A stretch of DNA of 64,000 nucleotides from Ailurus styani (Eukaryota; Chordata; Mammalia; Carnivora; Ailuridae), in contig LNAC01000038.1 of NCBI GenBank assembly GCA_002007465.1, forward strand, positions 6,434,280 to 6,498,279. Reading direction: 5' to 3'. This document shows positions 13,197 through 25,650 of this stretch, piece by piece. The notes beneath the pieces are model-generated. The model was not told where the DNA came from. It worked only from the letters and a program-made list of their open reading frames with translations, and ran no database searches. The position numbers and the translations under genes were made by a program. Numbering within the stretch: the stretch's first letter is position 1; each line of letters begins with the position of its first letter.

Positions 13197-13314
13197 CTTT
13201 ATTATCTACAATGGTGAAGTTCGGATTGAGAGGAAATTCTGGTACTGGTTCAAAGAAAAATTTGTGGCCTCGGGGAGGGTCATCTTTGTCCATGACACTG
13301 ACAGTCTGAATCAG
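13197..13314 (-). CDS. CDH9: CDH9 exon 10: EC5, N-terminal part
   Basis: 118 bp, phase 0 in and phase 1 out. Acceptor GGTTTCAG, donor AAAG/GTACAG. Encodes [20 protein letters not shown], continuing [19 protein letters not shown]. The DKDDP motif is the calcium-ligating DxD-type motif of the EC5 start. NFT is a potential N-glycosylation site. The acceptor tract is only moderately pyrimidine-rich but has a clear AG. Confidence 0.95.
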
Positions 13315-14084
13315 CTGAAACCAAATCAATAAATTAAGTAAGGCGCAATGAAAAGCAACTCTTGTTATTATAGGACATTTTAAGTCAGTGTTTGTGTTTT
13401 AAATATATCATTGACATTAAAGAAACAAAAAACAGGCCATTTTCAGAAATTATGCCAAAGCTTTGTATGGTTCTGTGTAATGTAACAATTAGTTAAGGAT
13501 AAAATATGTTCATCAAGCATTACTGTGCAAGGTATCTCTGTGAACCATTGTCTGATTCTCAGCCAGTAGAATATCCAACCTTAAAGAAAAATGTAATCAG
13601 TCAACATCTATCCTCCTTAACATTGTTAGAAAGCACCAGTCTGTTTTATTAATAATTGGTTACTAATCTTTTGCCTCCACTAACTGATGATTGTCTCAAA
13701 GGCAGAGAACATAACAGATGCAGTTTTAAAAAAACAAAAGTGATTAGCACAACTACTCCTACAGATCAAGTACACTACGAATATAGTTTTGGAAAAATAA
13801 GCAATATGCTACATAATATCAGAAAGCAAAAGATTCTAAAGATATGGGGCACCCTAACTACAATCATATTGCATATTTTATTCGAAGTATTTGTTTTTCT
13901 TATAATGGTATTTGCAAAGTTTAGAAAGATATGCAAATAAATGCCTTTAAAGTTTCATAAAATCAGGTCAAAATTAAGAAATTACAACACCTCTTAGCTG
14001 TGCTCACTATAAGTCAGAGGTGTGCCATAGTGTGAAGATGGAGTAGCAAGTAACAGTTCAAGCAGAAAAATTCCACTGAGCATT

Positions 14085-14225
14085 TTATAGTGGTAAAAGC
14101 ACTAAGCTACACATTGGGGTGCCTGTTTTTCTAGTCATGGGTCTGCCATCTGTGTGACTTGAAATCACAGCCATTTAATTACTCTTACTTTCAGATTTCT
14201 TTTCCCACAAAAACACAGAGTTGCA
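14085..14225 (+). repeat. MIR-like remnant
   Basis: GGTCTGCCATCTGTGTGACTT and following text resemble the MIR core. Highly diverged. Confidence 0.4.
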
Positions 14226-14939
14226 CCACTTCCAGGTATACTAGTGCAGCTTCTGTGATGAATAATTATTGGAGTATCACAGTAGTTTGACATACCTATT
14301 GTTTCGGTTATTGTGTACTTTCTATGGCCATACTAACCTGAATACTCACTAGTCAATACTTTTTCCCCTTTAATTTAATATTAACCATGATTTCATTCAT
14401 TTTATTGACAGAGAGGCATAGAACCTTACTTTTTCTTATACAATGCTTCTGAAAGTGCACAATTATTAATACCAACTTAATGCACACTTTCTCCTTTATA
14501 GATTGGATCATGACAGAAAAAAATACTTTTAGTACTTAAATACTTTTGTTTAACCTCCTGTTCCAGGTTGGCAGTGATATATCTGATTTTTAGTAATATT
14601 TTAAACATAAACAACATCAGTCCTCTGTTTATATGGCTGAGTTCTTGAAATGGTTAGATGGGCCACTGTTTTATGCATGTTTTAACAGAGAACACATATC
14701 AGTAAGCTTAAACTATATTTTCAACCTTGTTAATTTTAACAAGCAAATTGTTTCCTGCCAAGTGTATGAAGAATGACAGAAATTTTAATAGTAGTAGTAT
14801 ATATTAAAATAATTATTAGTTAATATCAGTATATTTTATTATTACCAAATACTAATTTTAATATGTATTAATTACATGAATCAATAAAAGAAAAGCATAT
14901 TAATAGACATATAAGTAAAGACTATGTATATGCTATTGT

Positions 14940-15385
14940 CAATTGACTTGTCTCTCCAAAATATATGTTCAAATGCTAATTCCCACTATCTGTGATTATG
15001 ATCTTATTTGGAAACGGGCTCTTTGTAGATGCAATCAAGTTAAAATGACACCATAGTGGATTAGTGTGGACCCTAAACTAATGAATGGAGTCTCATAAGA
15101 AAAGGGAAATGTGGATACAGAGAGATAGAAAAAGAATGTCATGGAACATTGGCACAGAGATTGGAGTAATTTTTATAAACCAAGGAATGCAGTGATTGTT
15201 GGAAATTACAGAAGTCAGGAAACAGTAAGAGTCCTCTTCTAGAGTCTTTACAGAGAGGACAGACTGCTGACACCATTGATTTCAGATTTCTAGCCTCCAG
15301 AACTGTGGGAGAGCACATCTCTGTTGTTTTAAGCTCTTTAGTCTGTGGTAGTTTCTCATGGTAGCCTTAGGACTAACACATCTAT
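14940..15385 (+). repeat. ERVL-MaLR-type solo LTR-like element
   Basis: Contains ATCTTATTTGGAAACGGGCT, TTTGTAGATGCAATCAAGTT, CTAGCCTCCAGAACTGTGGG and an end with GTAGCCTTAGGACTAACACA, a layout typical of MaLR-related mammalian LTRs. No internal region is attached. Confidence 0.65.
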
Positions 15386-15414
15386 GGAGATTATTTTAAA
15401 ATGGCCACACATTT

Positions 15415-15925
15415 ATGAAAAAATGTTTAGCCCAAATAATTTGGGAAGAATCCATGTTAAAATTATTATGAGATATTACTATTTGGTGGACATTTAAAAT
15501 CTAGTGTTCCTGTAAATAGGCAATCATCCACTAGGTATATGACCTATTTGGGCAGCTGTTTGGAGGCATTGATGAGTATTTATATATAAAACTTAATTAT
15601 TCTTGCTTCAAAGGTTATAGCAAAGAGTACTAGGTAGTGTGTAAATATAAATATATTATAATGATCATTATAGTGCTGTCTGCTAGAGTAACATTATCTT
15701 TATAAACCAAATTTCTATTAGTTAGTGGATAGTTGAATAAGCTAATTAATGTATAGCTGTGCTATAAAAATTCAGTATCAAATTAAAAAGAATAATTTAC
15801 TAAATTGAGAGTATGTCCATTACATGTTACAAAATGAAAAAAGAAAAACAATTTTTAATCCAAATAACTGTGTAATGATTCTTTTTTGGCAAATAATGAT
15901 AATACCCTGTTTTTATTTTTGTGTA
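15415..15925 (+). repeat. Old L1-like 3' fragment
   Basis: Diverged sequence with TTTGGGCAGCTGTTTGGAGG and AGTTAGTGGATAGTTGAATAAG, resembling the end of ORF2 and 3' region of ancient L1s. Subfamily uncertain. Confidence 0.45.
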
Positions 15926-15934
15926 TGTAAGTGG

Positions 15935-16315
15935 AATCTCTGTCTTGGTCTGCTTGTTTGGCTGCCACGAAAATCACTGCAGCCTGGATGGTTTCAATAA
16001 CAGAAATTTGTTTTCTCACAGTTCTGGAGACTGGAAGTCTGAGATCAAGGTACCAGCTTGGCGGGTTTCTGATGAGAGCTCTCTTTCTGGCTTGCAGACA
16101 GCTGCCTCCTTACTACATCCTCACATTGCCTTTCCTTTGAGTGTGTGCATGGAGAGAGAGAGTGAGCTCTCTGGTGTCTCTCCTTTAAAGGACAGTAATA
16201 CTCTCAGATCAAAGCCCCAACCTTATGATCTCATTTAACATTCATTGCTTCGTTAGAAGCTCCATCTCTAAATTCAGCCATATTGGGGGTTAGGGCTTCA
16301 GATGAACATTTGGTC
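15935..16315 (-). repeat. MLT1-type LTR, minus orientation
   Basis: Contains AACAGAAATTTGTTTTCTCA, CAGTTCTGGAGACTGGAAGT, TCCTCACATTGCC and ATATTGGGGGTTAGGGCTTC, the reverse-strand order of an MLT1 LTR. The open frame at 15921-16238 is a by-product of this element. Confidence 0.8.
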
Positions 16316-17119
16316 CATTGCAATTTTCATTGGAAGAAAAGGAGGACAGTATTTCACTTTTATTTTCTATATTTAAATAGACACAATGAAACTATATATG
16401 ATTCTTAACATCTAGCTACTTTTTCTTTAAAGAAATATCTAAATAACTTGTTAAAATTTCCTTCAGTGAAATTTGTGCAGTTGCGGTCATTTATAAAATA
16501 CTATATTAGTGTCAAAAATGAACATATTCTGCATTTGCTTAAAGTTTCTTTAGAGATCTCATATATTAGGGGGACTTTGCAAGAGGACTTTGTAACTCTT
16601 GTACAATCTCTTTTTATCTCAATAATATTAAAGTTGAAAAATCACAAAGTATAATTTATCAAACCAAAATATCCTGCCTGAGAGATTAAAGAGGAAAAAT
16701 GTAATCAATTAGACAATTATTGTGATTCCCTTTATACTAACCCAGAACAATTTCATTTTCATACTTCATGTTTTATTTAGTAATATATTTCCATTCTTTT
16801 CCTGAATATAACTCAGTATCCGCATAATTATGAATCCAGGGAGGAACTTTGCGTATATATATTCATTATATACCCAGTATATAAATTAAAGCATATGTTA
16901 TAACTTTTCCTATTACATAATGGCTTTCATAATAAGAACAACTTCAGAAGTCATCTGTTTAGATCACTGTGAGTGTTTTGGTAAGGGGAGATGAACAGGT
17001 GGCAAAGAGGATCGACAAGGGTTTGCATAAAAAAAAGCTTTGTGCAAGTGAATTAATATAATGTTATCTGCCTTTGTGAAGAGGAAAAAATTTTTTAAGT
17101 TTATAATAATTTTATTTAC

Positions 17120-17241
17120 CTGCCCAGGTTTTGCATTTTCACAAACAAATGTTTCATAGTACATGGCAAATTCCGGAGCATGGTCATTTATATCTAGAAT
17201 TCTGATGAAGACGGGGATGTGGCTACTTTGTTTTGAGTTAT
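17120..17241 (-). CDS. CDH9: CDH9 exon 9: end of EC4, EC4-EC5 linker, start of EC5
   Basis: 122 bp, phase 1 in and phase 0 out. Acceptor CTTTGCAG, donor GGGCAG/GTAAAT. Translation: [15 protein letters not shown], then the linker [10 protein letters not shown] and EC5 start [16 protein letters not shown]. The linker is the calcium-binding DxNDN-type motif with His in the last position (DINDH), which I recall for CDH9 in other mammals too. The residues spanning the exon 8/9 junction read N-N-S, a possible glycosylation sequon. Confidence 0.95.
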
Positions 17242-17668
17242 CTGCAAAGAGAACATGTGTAAGACTTCAGTCTCATTTACAGAGAAGCGGTGATACCACT
17301 CACCCCATTTGTAACTTAGCAACAGATAATTTCTGTGGTATTCACTTTCTCAATGGGATTGCTGATGAATAGCTGAGCTTTCTTACATGGTCCAGATGGA
17401 AAGCATGAAAGAGGAGAATATGATTAAGAATGAAGTATTATTTGTAAGACATAATTTTCTTAGATTAATTATTTTTAGAAGGTTGGACTGTATTTCTATC
17501 CTATAGTAAGGTGTAAAAGAGAATCAAATTTAAAAAGTGGATATTTGATCATCATTAAAATAGTGTAAGTATCCAACACACTCTGATGTTGCTAATGATA
17601 AAATCACTCAAGAACTAGAGTCTACTTAATGCTGTTTTACCACATCAGTGGTTGTCTTTCCCACTCAC
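17242..17668 (-). other. CDH9 intron 8
   Basis: 427 bp intron with GTGAGT donor and TTTGCAG acceptor. No repeat or other element recognised. Confidence 0.9.
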
Positions 17669-17805
17669 TTATTTCTGTGGCTGTAATGGTGATGTTGTGC
17701 CAAGGAGATGATTCCCGATCAAGGGGTTTCAAAGTGAAAATAGAGCCATTTTCGGAGTGTACGCTAAAAATCCGGTCCATATCAGTATGCCGATCAATAG
17801 AGTAT
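17669..17805 (-). CDS. CDH9: CDH9 exon 8: EC4 core
   Basis: 137 bp, phase 2 in and phase 1 out. Acceptor TTCTGCCAG, donor ATAA/GTGAGT. Encodes [20 protein letters not shown], then [20 protein letters not shown], then TATEI. LDRE is the conserved mid-domain calcium ligand motif of an EC repeat. NGS and NIT are potential N-glycosylation sites. It is 427 bp from exon 9. Confidence 0.96.
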
Positions 17806-18439
17806 CTGGCAGAAAAGAGATACATGAATCTAGGCATTAAGATTCTTAATTCATCTGCTGTTTCTTAGTGTTATAGGCAATTCAAGCAATGTTCTCATAA
17901 AGTCACAACCAGTAAAATGCTGACAACTTTCACTTATTTTTATTTCATATAATTGTCATTTACACAGTTTGATATATTCGGCCTTTTCCATCATTACTAT
18001 TCTATGATTATGTGTACTTGAGAGTTATTATTTATACTCATGAGTCCTTGTGGCAACCTTTAAGTGAGTTTTTAATTGTCACTTGATTTGCTTAACCTAT
18101 CGTAGACCTGTTGCAGTGCCTGAGACATAGTTAGCAGTCATTTTAAATTTGATAGAGTCAATTGCATTAGGTAAATTAAAATTATGTTGAAAAACATTAA
18201 AACGTGTCCACAGAGTCCTTATGACTGTTAGTGAATAGAGAGAGGCTGTTGTATAGTACTTTGCTGTTGAATGGCTCTCTATTCAAGGAACATCTCAGAT
18301 GAATCAAAGGTTATCCTCCAATCTGTTCCTCTGACCTACTGCAGATAAAAATGAAATGACATTACACAGAGTTTTATGACTCTTTTCATCAAGACTGGAT
18401 ACAGAAGATGTCACCTTAAACTTTGTATCACTCCATGGT

Positions 18440-19035
18440 TGACAAAATAATGCCTCCCCCAAAGGATGCACACCTCCTAATCCCTGAAACCTGGGACTAT
18501 GTTACTTTACATGGTAAAAGTAACTTTGCAGATGTGATTAAGGTTAAAGTCACTGAGAAGGGAGATTATTCTTGATTACATAGATAGGCTTAAACTAATC
18601 ATACAAACCATTTAAAGTGGAAGAAAAAGGTAGAGATGAGCTCTTGAGAAGTGAGGCAGGAGAAAAAATAAAAAGAGATTTAAAGTATGAAAAGGACTTG
18701 ACCTCTCACTGCTGGCTTTGAGGATGGCGGAAAGGGGCCACATGCCAAATACAGGCAGCCTCTAGAAACTCAGGATGAACCTTGAGTGGACAGCAAGAAA
18801 ATAAGAATTTCAGTCCGACAACTGCAAAGAACTGAAATCTGCTAATAAACGTGAATGAGCAAGGAAACAATTTCTCTCCTACAGTTTCCAGACCGGAATG
18901 TGACCCCGTCCACACAAACACCTTGACTTTAGTCCAGTGAGACTCATCCCAGATCTCTGACCTATAAAACTGTAAGGTAATAAGTTTGAGTTGCTTTAAG
19001 CACTAAGTTTATGGTAATTTGTTATGATAGGAATG
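18440..19035 (+). repeat. Mammalian LTR-like element (MaLR-type)
   Basis: Shows ACTTTGCAGATGTGATTAAG, TGCTGGCTTTGAGGATGGCG, GGCAGCCTCTAGAAACTCAG, TCCAGTGAGACTCATCC and an end near AGTTTATGGTAATTTGTTAT. The order is typical of an old solo LTR. Exact subfamily not determined. Confidence 0.6.
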
Positions 19036-19280
19036 GAAGGCAGCAGTGTACTCATAAGAAACATCTTTTAAAAGACCAGCTTATAATAAAATCCTTTAGT
19101 TATGTCAGGCCATATTACGCTCTACTAACACTTATATCTGAGATTTCTACTGTTGAGTATCTAATTAAGCCATATAGGAAAATAAGTGTTTCTTAAGCAT
19201 TAATGTTCATATGAATTACACTGGGATCTTGTTAAAAACAGATTCTGATTCAGCAGGTCTGGTGTTGGAGCTGGGATTTT

Positions 19281-19485
19281 TTTTTGATAATTTTTTTTAA
19301 AGATTTTATTTATTTATTTGAGAGAGAGAGAGAGTAAGCAAGAGCATGAGAGGGGAGATGGTCAGAAGGAGAAGCAGACTCCCCATGAAGCTGGGAGCCC
19401 GATGTGGGACTCAATCCTGGGACTCCGGGATCACGACCTGAGCCGAAGGCAGTCGCTTAACCAACTGGGCCACCCAGGCGCCCCA
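19281..19485 (-). repeat. CAN-SINE, minus orientation, with target-site duplication
   Basis: T-rich tail at left, CCACCCAGGCGCCCC head at right. The 15-base duplication GGAGCTGGGATTTTT stands at 19267-19281 and 19486-19500. The clean duplication indicates a fairly recent insertion. Confidence 0.95.
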
Positions 19486-20112
19486 GGAGCTGGGATTTTT
19501 ATTTCTAACAAACATCCTAGGATAATTGCATGTTATACATCTATTCACAGGGCTCATACAGCAAGGTTATGTACCATGGAATAAACTGATTAGAATAAAG
19601 ACAGAAAAAGGAAGAAAAAGGGAGACAACTAACAGACTAACCAGCGTCTAATGTAGTTCTCATTTTTCTAGGTCTCTTATTAAAGTCACTTAGCAAATGA
19701 ACTCCTTTTTGATCTGGTGAATTAGGAAAGTACAACTCCCATTATAAATGTAATATATTCACTATCAGGCACTGACTTTGACAAACATAACTAATAGATA
19801 TTGAGCAGCCAATATTTGTAATTTTAAAGATATTGGATGAAAATGTATTTATCTGAATTCTGTGATTGTTTTGTTTGTTTTCCTGGTTGTTTTAATAAAG
19901 AACCCATGACTTAGTCCATTGCTGTAAGAACTATATTTAAATTAAGAGATCTATTAGTAAACTCAGGTTTCCAAAATTATTGTAATTACTTAACATCATA
20001 GGTTTGCTTAATTTATTTTCTGCTAAACTTTATCAAATGAATTTCTCAGACAGACAGATAGACAGATACTATTTCAAAGTAGTATTTGAGCATGTGGAAA
20101 ATATATAAACTG

Positions 20113-20301
20113 GATTTTTTTTAAGATTTTTTTTTTTATTAGCAGAGAGAGAGAAAGAGAACAAGAAGGGGGAGCAGCAGGCAGAGGGAGAAGTAGACTC
20201 CCCACTGAGCAGGAGCCCAATGCGGGGCTCTATCCCAGGACCCTGGGATCATGACCTGAGCTGAAGGCCAATGCTTATCTGACTGAGCCACCCAGGCATC
20301 C
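20113..20301 (-). repeat. CAN-SINE, minus orientation
   Basis: TTTTTTTTAAGATTTTT tail, purine-rich middle, head GAGCCACCCAGGCATCCC. Flanked by near-identical ACTGGATTTT repeats at about 20109 and 20310, an imperfect target-site duplication. Confidence 0.9.
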
Positions 20302-23184
20302 CTATATACTGGATTTTACCTCAAATGTAGAATAGCTAAAAACTTTACATAGTTGGTTTTAGGTTCCTTTCTGTACCTAGTCTCAAAATGTAAAACCAGC
20401 CTAGTCACCTTCTTGTCCTTTGGAAGCGTTGTGCAATGGACAGTAGAGCCACAGGGCAATTGTAGTATCTTCTCACTTTTTCAATAACCATAATTATAAT
20501 TTTCTTACATGGTGTTATGAAAAAGTTTGGGAGAATTTTGATATATGGTCAAATTATTGATTATATGATACATGGTCACTGCCGAAAAGTAGCTATACTT
20601 CTGGTGTGGGAACTCCTAAAGAGATAGAGGATAACTAGAAACTAGATACAAAAATAAATATATAAAATACATAATGGTATATATGTATACCTCCTAGGAG
20701 CAAAAATTATATCAGGTTTTAGGTAGCAAATTCATTGTCAGACAAGGATCTAAGATCTTATTTTTAAAAATAACTATTAATGTACTAAAATTGAGGATGG
20801 CAGTCATATTACATTTTCTCTATAATCTCTGTTGCTTAATAAATGCTAACATGGAAAAAAAATACAGTGCTTCCTATCTCCAGGTGTCAAGCCTCCTGCA
20901 ATTTAGTTCCTAATGTGGGCCAGGAAAGTCAGTAGAACATTTTAAATGTTCTGTTTTACTTAAATACTTAAATACACCAAATTCTGCTAATGAAAAAAAA
21001 ACAAACCTAAAATGAATGCAAAGAAAGCAGTGTAAAAAGGAAATATAACTCAACCACATCTATGTATTGAGTGGAATTCAATTTATAATATTTGCTTGAA
21101 TATATTTCTTTCCATTGTTGGAAAAGTCAATAGCTAGCCATTATCTGCTATGGCTAATCAGACATTGGATTTTTTTTCCTACTATTAGCATTGAAGATCA
21201 AAATGGAAAAATAAAAATCCCTTTTACTCATTGCTACTTGCCCTGGAGATTAGCATGGGACTTTCTGTAGTTGAGGAATAGATAACAGTTTCTAACATTA
21301 TGCAAGTCCAGGTTTGACATACTTGGAGCTCATGTGGGATCAGAATAAGTTTCTCACTATCCTACTCATAGATTCAATCTTGAAAGGTACCACTTTCCAA
21401 GTGAAGAGTTCATGGTGAAAACCACTTTGACAATTTAGAAATGGCTCCTTTAACACTAACACTGCTCACTTCTAGGTATATATTCAGAAATTTCCCCTAA
21501 TGCAAATGATGTCTCACAATTTGCCAAAGCCCAGAGGTAACTGTCTTTTATTCAGCAGCCAGTATTCTATTTTCAACACAGAATGGGACATTCTGGTTTA
21601 CTTATTAATAATAAATACACTGGATTACCACAGATGACCAGAAAGAGCCTGATGAGCAAAACAGGACAAAGCTATCTCCATATTCCAGCAGATGGCCTAT
21701 TAAAATAACACTATTTTGTTCATCTCCTTACATTTAATTTTGAGCAAAAAGTTTAAAAAAAAAGGCTACTAGCATAACTTTTTAAATGAAACAGAATCTG
21801 CAGAAAGCAAGTAAGCGAAAAAGACCACAAGAGAACTGAGCCTGTGGAAGCTGAACTGTGTTTCAGTTTGTTTGCTTTTCATTTTTTATGTTCTACCATT
21901 AAGAACCCAACACATGTCAGATCCCTGTATTTTCATCTATCACAATAAAACATGTAAATTAAATTACAAACATCAGAACAAATCAGTAGTATGCAGAAAT
22001 ATGTCAAGGGTCGTACTCCTCTTCCTTTACTGAATGCCGCGTACATCTTCCACCTGCTAAGTCAATATAATTAGGTTGTAAGTTTGCTCTTTCCTTTCCA
22101 GCTACTGAGTTCCAGAAATGTGTTTTCTATCCATGAACTATGAAACTTCCATTGCCCTTCAAAAAGAGAAGGTGGCTATGCAATACTTGAGCAAATCGTT
22201 CAAATCTTTTTTTCAAATGTTAATGGCATGATTTTTCAATAATCATGATTTTTAAATAAATGAGTATTATTTTACTCTCTATAATAAAATCAAGCAAGTA
22301 TTAGGGAAACATTTGCACACACACACATGCACACACATCCATTTATTCACTCATTTCAGCTTAGGGTGGAATCATGTACATCTTACTGAAGCATAACTAA
22401 AAAAGCACTTCTTCCCAGCAAGTTGGTTGTGTACTTACTTCTCAGTTTGACTGCAGTAGAAAAGATTTTTTCTAAAATTTGTTGAACTTTAAATATGTTG
22501 AGCATAAAATAGGTGTGAAATGAGACAACATGTTCTTCCAGAACCTGTAAAGCTATAATCAACCCTGTAACTTGGGAAATCCATGATTACTAATGAGGTG
22601 AAGCAGAGCTGACAACAGCTGCTAATTGTAATCATAATCTCATGTTGCAAGCAGCAGATGTATTTCAGAAAATATGTTTGATGAACAGATTTACTGGTGG
22701 GTGAGAAATAGTTCCTAAGATTTCCCTGGAAAATATTTCTCCATGATGCTTATCGTAGCCTGTTTCTGCTCTAGGGATCAGTCCTTCTAAATTCTATAGG
22801 AGCAAACAAAAGGGTCACAATTACAATTATTACAATGTTGTCTCCTTGTTGAATTATTGCTAGTTTCTCACAGTGTAGTAAGATATCTAATGGTGGGGTC
22901 TGGTGTTTTTTTTTTTTTTCATGTTTCTTTATGCCAACAGGAACCAGCCTATATATACTATTTTTCAGACATGGCCTTATATGTTAACAGAGTTGGCAGT
23001 ATGATTTTAGAAACATGATTTGGGATAAATTTGTTTCTTTCAGTATTTTTCTTCTCTGTCATAATTTCTGAGATTTTATATGTAAAACCACTGTTCATTA
23101 TTTCTTTATACTTGAGTACCCTGTTAAACACAGATATTTTTGGGAGAGCTGGGAACTTTAAAAATTTATCAGCCACTTTTATGT

Positions 23185-23620
23185 ACTACGAAGCAAAGTT
23201 GCAAATTTTACTATCAAATTTATTATTTGACCTAGAAATTTTACTCCTAAAATTGTATCCTGAGGAAATTCCTGATATAGGAAAGGACATATTTGTATAG
23301 ATTGGGTGGATTGTTTATCCATTATCTATTTCTATATCTCTATCTATATCAATCTACATTGACATCTAATCCATATATATGTATCTAAATAGGATATATA
23401 TATAGATTGATAAACTACAACTAAATTTCCAGCAATCATTTATCACCTACACCATAGTGTGTTATTTATGCAATAGAAGTTTATTGAGGAGTTTGATGGC
23501 ATTATCAAATATTCACGATTAATAAAAATACATAAACCTATATGTATATTATAATGATCTCTAATTACTAAGGTTAGTTAGGTGATTGATAAGTGGAAAG
23601 TGTCAATACCTGATAAAAAT
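23185..23620 (+). repeat. Old L1-like fragment
   Basis: TTTGACCTAGAAATTTTACTC and TATCCTGAGGAAATTCCTG resemble the conserved 3' part of ancient L1 ORF2. Interrupted by AT-rich repeats at 23320-23420. Confidence 0.4.
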
Positions 23621-23799
23621 AGAATAAAATACCACTGAAGTATCTGTTGAGAGGAGAATTTTATAGATGTCTTCTTCACTCTAAAATTTCCTGTGCAAGA
23701 GTGATTAAATTATGTAACTTAAAACATGTTTAAAATGATATTTTGAATGTTCTTTTTTAGCAACTATAAAATGACAAGGGATGGATTTACCATTCCCCC

Positions 23800-23809
23800 C
23801 CACACACAT

Positions 23810-23842
<33 letters not shown>
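23800..23842 (+). repeat. (CA)n microsatellite
   Basis: About 43 bases of CA repeats with a CATGTA interruption, flanked by C runs. Likely polymorphic. Confidence 0.9.
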
Positions 23843-23843
<1 letters not shown>

Positions 23844-23886
23844 CACTAACACTAAATGTAATATATGAAACTAAATGAAGATTATT

Positions 23887-24080
23887 ATTTTTTTTAAAGA
23901 TTTTATTTATTTATTTGACAGAGAGAGAAATCACAAGTAGGCAGAGAGGCAGGCAGAGAGAGAGGAGGAAGCAGGCTCTCTGCTGAGCAGAGAGCCCGAT
24001 GCAGGACTCGATCCCAGGACCCTGAGATCATGACCTGAGCCAAAGGCAGAGGCTTAACCTACTGAACCACCCAGGCATCC
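23887..24080 (-). repeat. CAN-SINE, minus orientation
   Basis: TTTTTTTTAAAGATTTTATT tail, GACAGAGAGAGAAATCACAA and head GAACCACCCAGGCATCC. Flanking GAAGATTATT/GAAAATTATT is an imperfect target-site duplication. Confidence 0.92.
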
Positions 24081-24667
24081 ATGAAAATTATTTTTGAAGG
24101 ATTATACACCAAAGAAAAATGACAATAATCCCAGAGAAAAGAGAAAGATAGGATGTGATCCATAAGACTTCCTAGTTTGCTGGCAGGGAGAGGTTCCAGA
24201 CAATAATACAGGAAGTGAGATTCCAGATGGAGTCTGTCAGTCCCCTGAGTTCAAGCTGATAGTCCACATTGAGAACAAAGTGTCTAGAATTTGAAAGGCA
24301 GAGTAATTCATGGGAGAGAGCTTCACAAAGCGGGAACTACTGAAATCTGAAGAAAGTGTTACTGAAGTTTTCAGCTGAGTGCTGATCAGAACATATTTGG
24401 GAACAGATAAAGTGAAACAATAGAAGTAATCAATCACAAGGATTAGGAAGAAGCAAAACTATGAACTGGCAAGTTACTGGGAATAGTTTTGTTTCCACTA
24501 ACCAAAGAGGAGAAATTCGTAACTCATGGGTCTTTGGTAGACTACTCAGGAAGCTCTTACTTGATTTATGGGGCAAAATTAGGTGTAGAAAAAGGGCTGC
24601 TAATAAAGCAGAAAAGCCAGGTCCAAAAAGATTAAGATGTTGTGAGTAATTTTAACACACATCTGAG

Positions 24668-24889
24668 GAGTGCCTGGGTGGCTCAGTTAAGCGGTTAAGC
24701 ATCTGCCTTTGGCTCAGGTCATGATCCCAGGATCCTGCTCAGGGGATGTCTGCTTCTCCCTCTCCCTCTGCCCCTCCCCCTCCCCCTGCTTGTGCACACA
24801 CACACACTCTCTCTCTCTCTTCTACTCCCCCCCTTCTCTCTCTCTCTCTCATGCTCTCTCTCAAATAAATGAATAGAATCTTTAAAAAA
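24668..24889 (+). repeat. CAN-SINE, plus orientation
   Basis: GTGCCTGGGTGGCTCAGTTA head, an expanded CT/CA-rich middle and AAATAAATGAATAGAATC tail. Flanked by CACATCTGA on both sides. Confidence 0.92.
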
Positions 24890-25217
24890 ATTAACCACAT
24901 CTGAATGTACCTCGAGTATTTATGAAAATGCAAAGCTAAAAATAATGCAAAGCTACTTAAAACTAAACACAGTAAAAGCACAGTGTTTGTCATCCAATCA
25001 AGAATTATAGGCATGCAAAAAAACAAGAAAATATGACTGCCAGGAAAAATCTGTCAATTGAAGACAAACCAGAAATAACACTTCCAGAGAAGAAATGACA
25101 ATTTACGAAATGAAAAAATACTCTAGGTGGAATTAAAGCAGGTTAGATATTGAAAGAAAGAAAGATTAGTAAACTTGAAGATGAAGATGAATGGGAACGA
25201 TTTAAAATGGTTAAAAG

Positions 25218-25410
25218 GTGGCGCCTGGGTGGCTCAGTGGGTTAAAGCCTCTGCCTTCGGCTCAGGTCCTGATCTCAGGGTCCTGGGATCCAGGCCCGCA
25301 TCAGGCTCTCTGCTCGGCAGGGAGCCTGCTTCCTCCTCTCTCTCTGCCTGCCTCTCTGCCTACTTGTAATCTCTCTCTGTGTGTCAAATAAATAAATAAA
25401 ATCTTTAAAA
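25218..25410 (+). repeat. CAN-SINE copy A of an apparent duplication
   Basis: Preceded by AAAATGGTTAAAAG at 25204-25217; ends in AAATAAAATCTTTAAAA immediately before a single N at 25411. Shares private variants with copy B (GGTCCTGATCTCAGG, GATCCAGGCCCGCATCAGG). Confidence 0.92.
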
Positions 25411-25461
25411 NTAAAATAAAAAAATAAAATAAAAAATAAAAAAAAATAAAATGGTTAAAAG

Positions 25462-25650
25462 GGGGCGCCTGGGTGGCTCAGTGGGTTAAAGCCTCTGCCT
25501 TCGGCTCAGGTCCTGATCTCAGGGTCCTGGGATCCAGGCCCGCATCAGGCTCTCTGCTCGGCAGGGAGCCTGCTTCCTCCTCTCTCTCTGCCTGCCTCTC
25601 TGCCTACTTGTAATCTCTCTCTGTGTGTCAAATAAATAAATAAAATCTTT
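25462..25650 (+). repeat. CAN-SINE copy B of an apparent duplication
   Basis: Preceded by AAAATGGTTAAAAG at 25448-25461 and followed by AAAATGGCTAAAAG at 25651-25664, a 14-base target-site duplication with one change. The body appears identical to copy A, 244 bases upstream. Confidence 0.93.

Larger units (their letters stand above)
13315..17119 (-). other. CDH9 intron 9
   Basis: 3.8 kb. Holds a possible MIR remnant (14085-14225), an LTR-like element (14940-15385), an old L1-like stretch (15415-15925) and a minus-oriented MLT1-type LTR (15935-16315). 13330-14080 and 16320-17100 show nothing recognisable. Confidence 0.85.

Noticed and set aside
15921..16238. 105-codon open frame on the plus strand
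   Set aside because: It runs through a minus-oriented MLT1-type LTR and has no independent support.
24739..25026. 95-codon minus-strand open frame
   Set aside because: It crosses the CT-rich middle of a CAN-SINE; the Glu/Arg/Gly-rich translation reflects that repeat.
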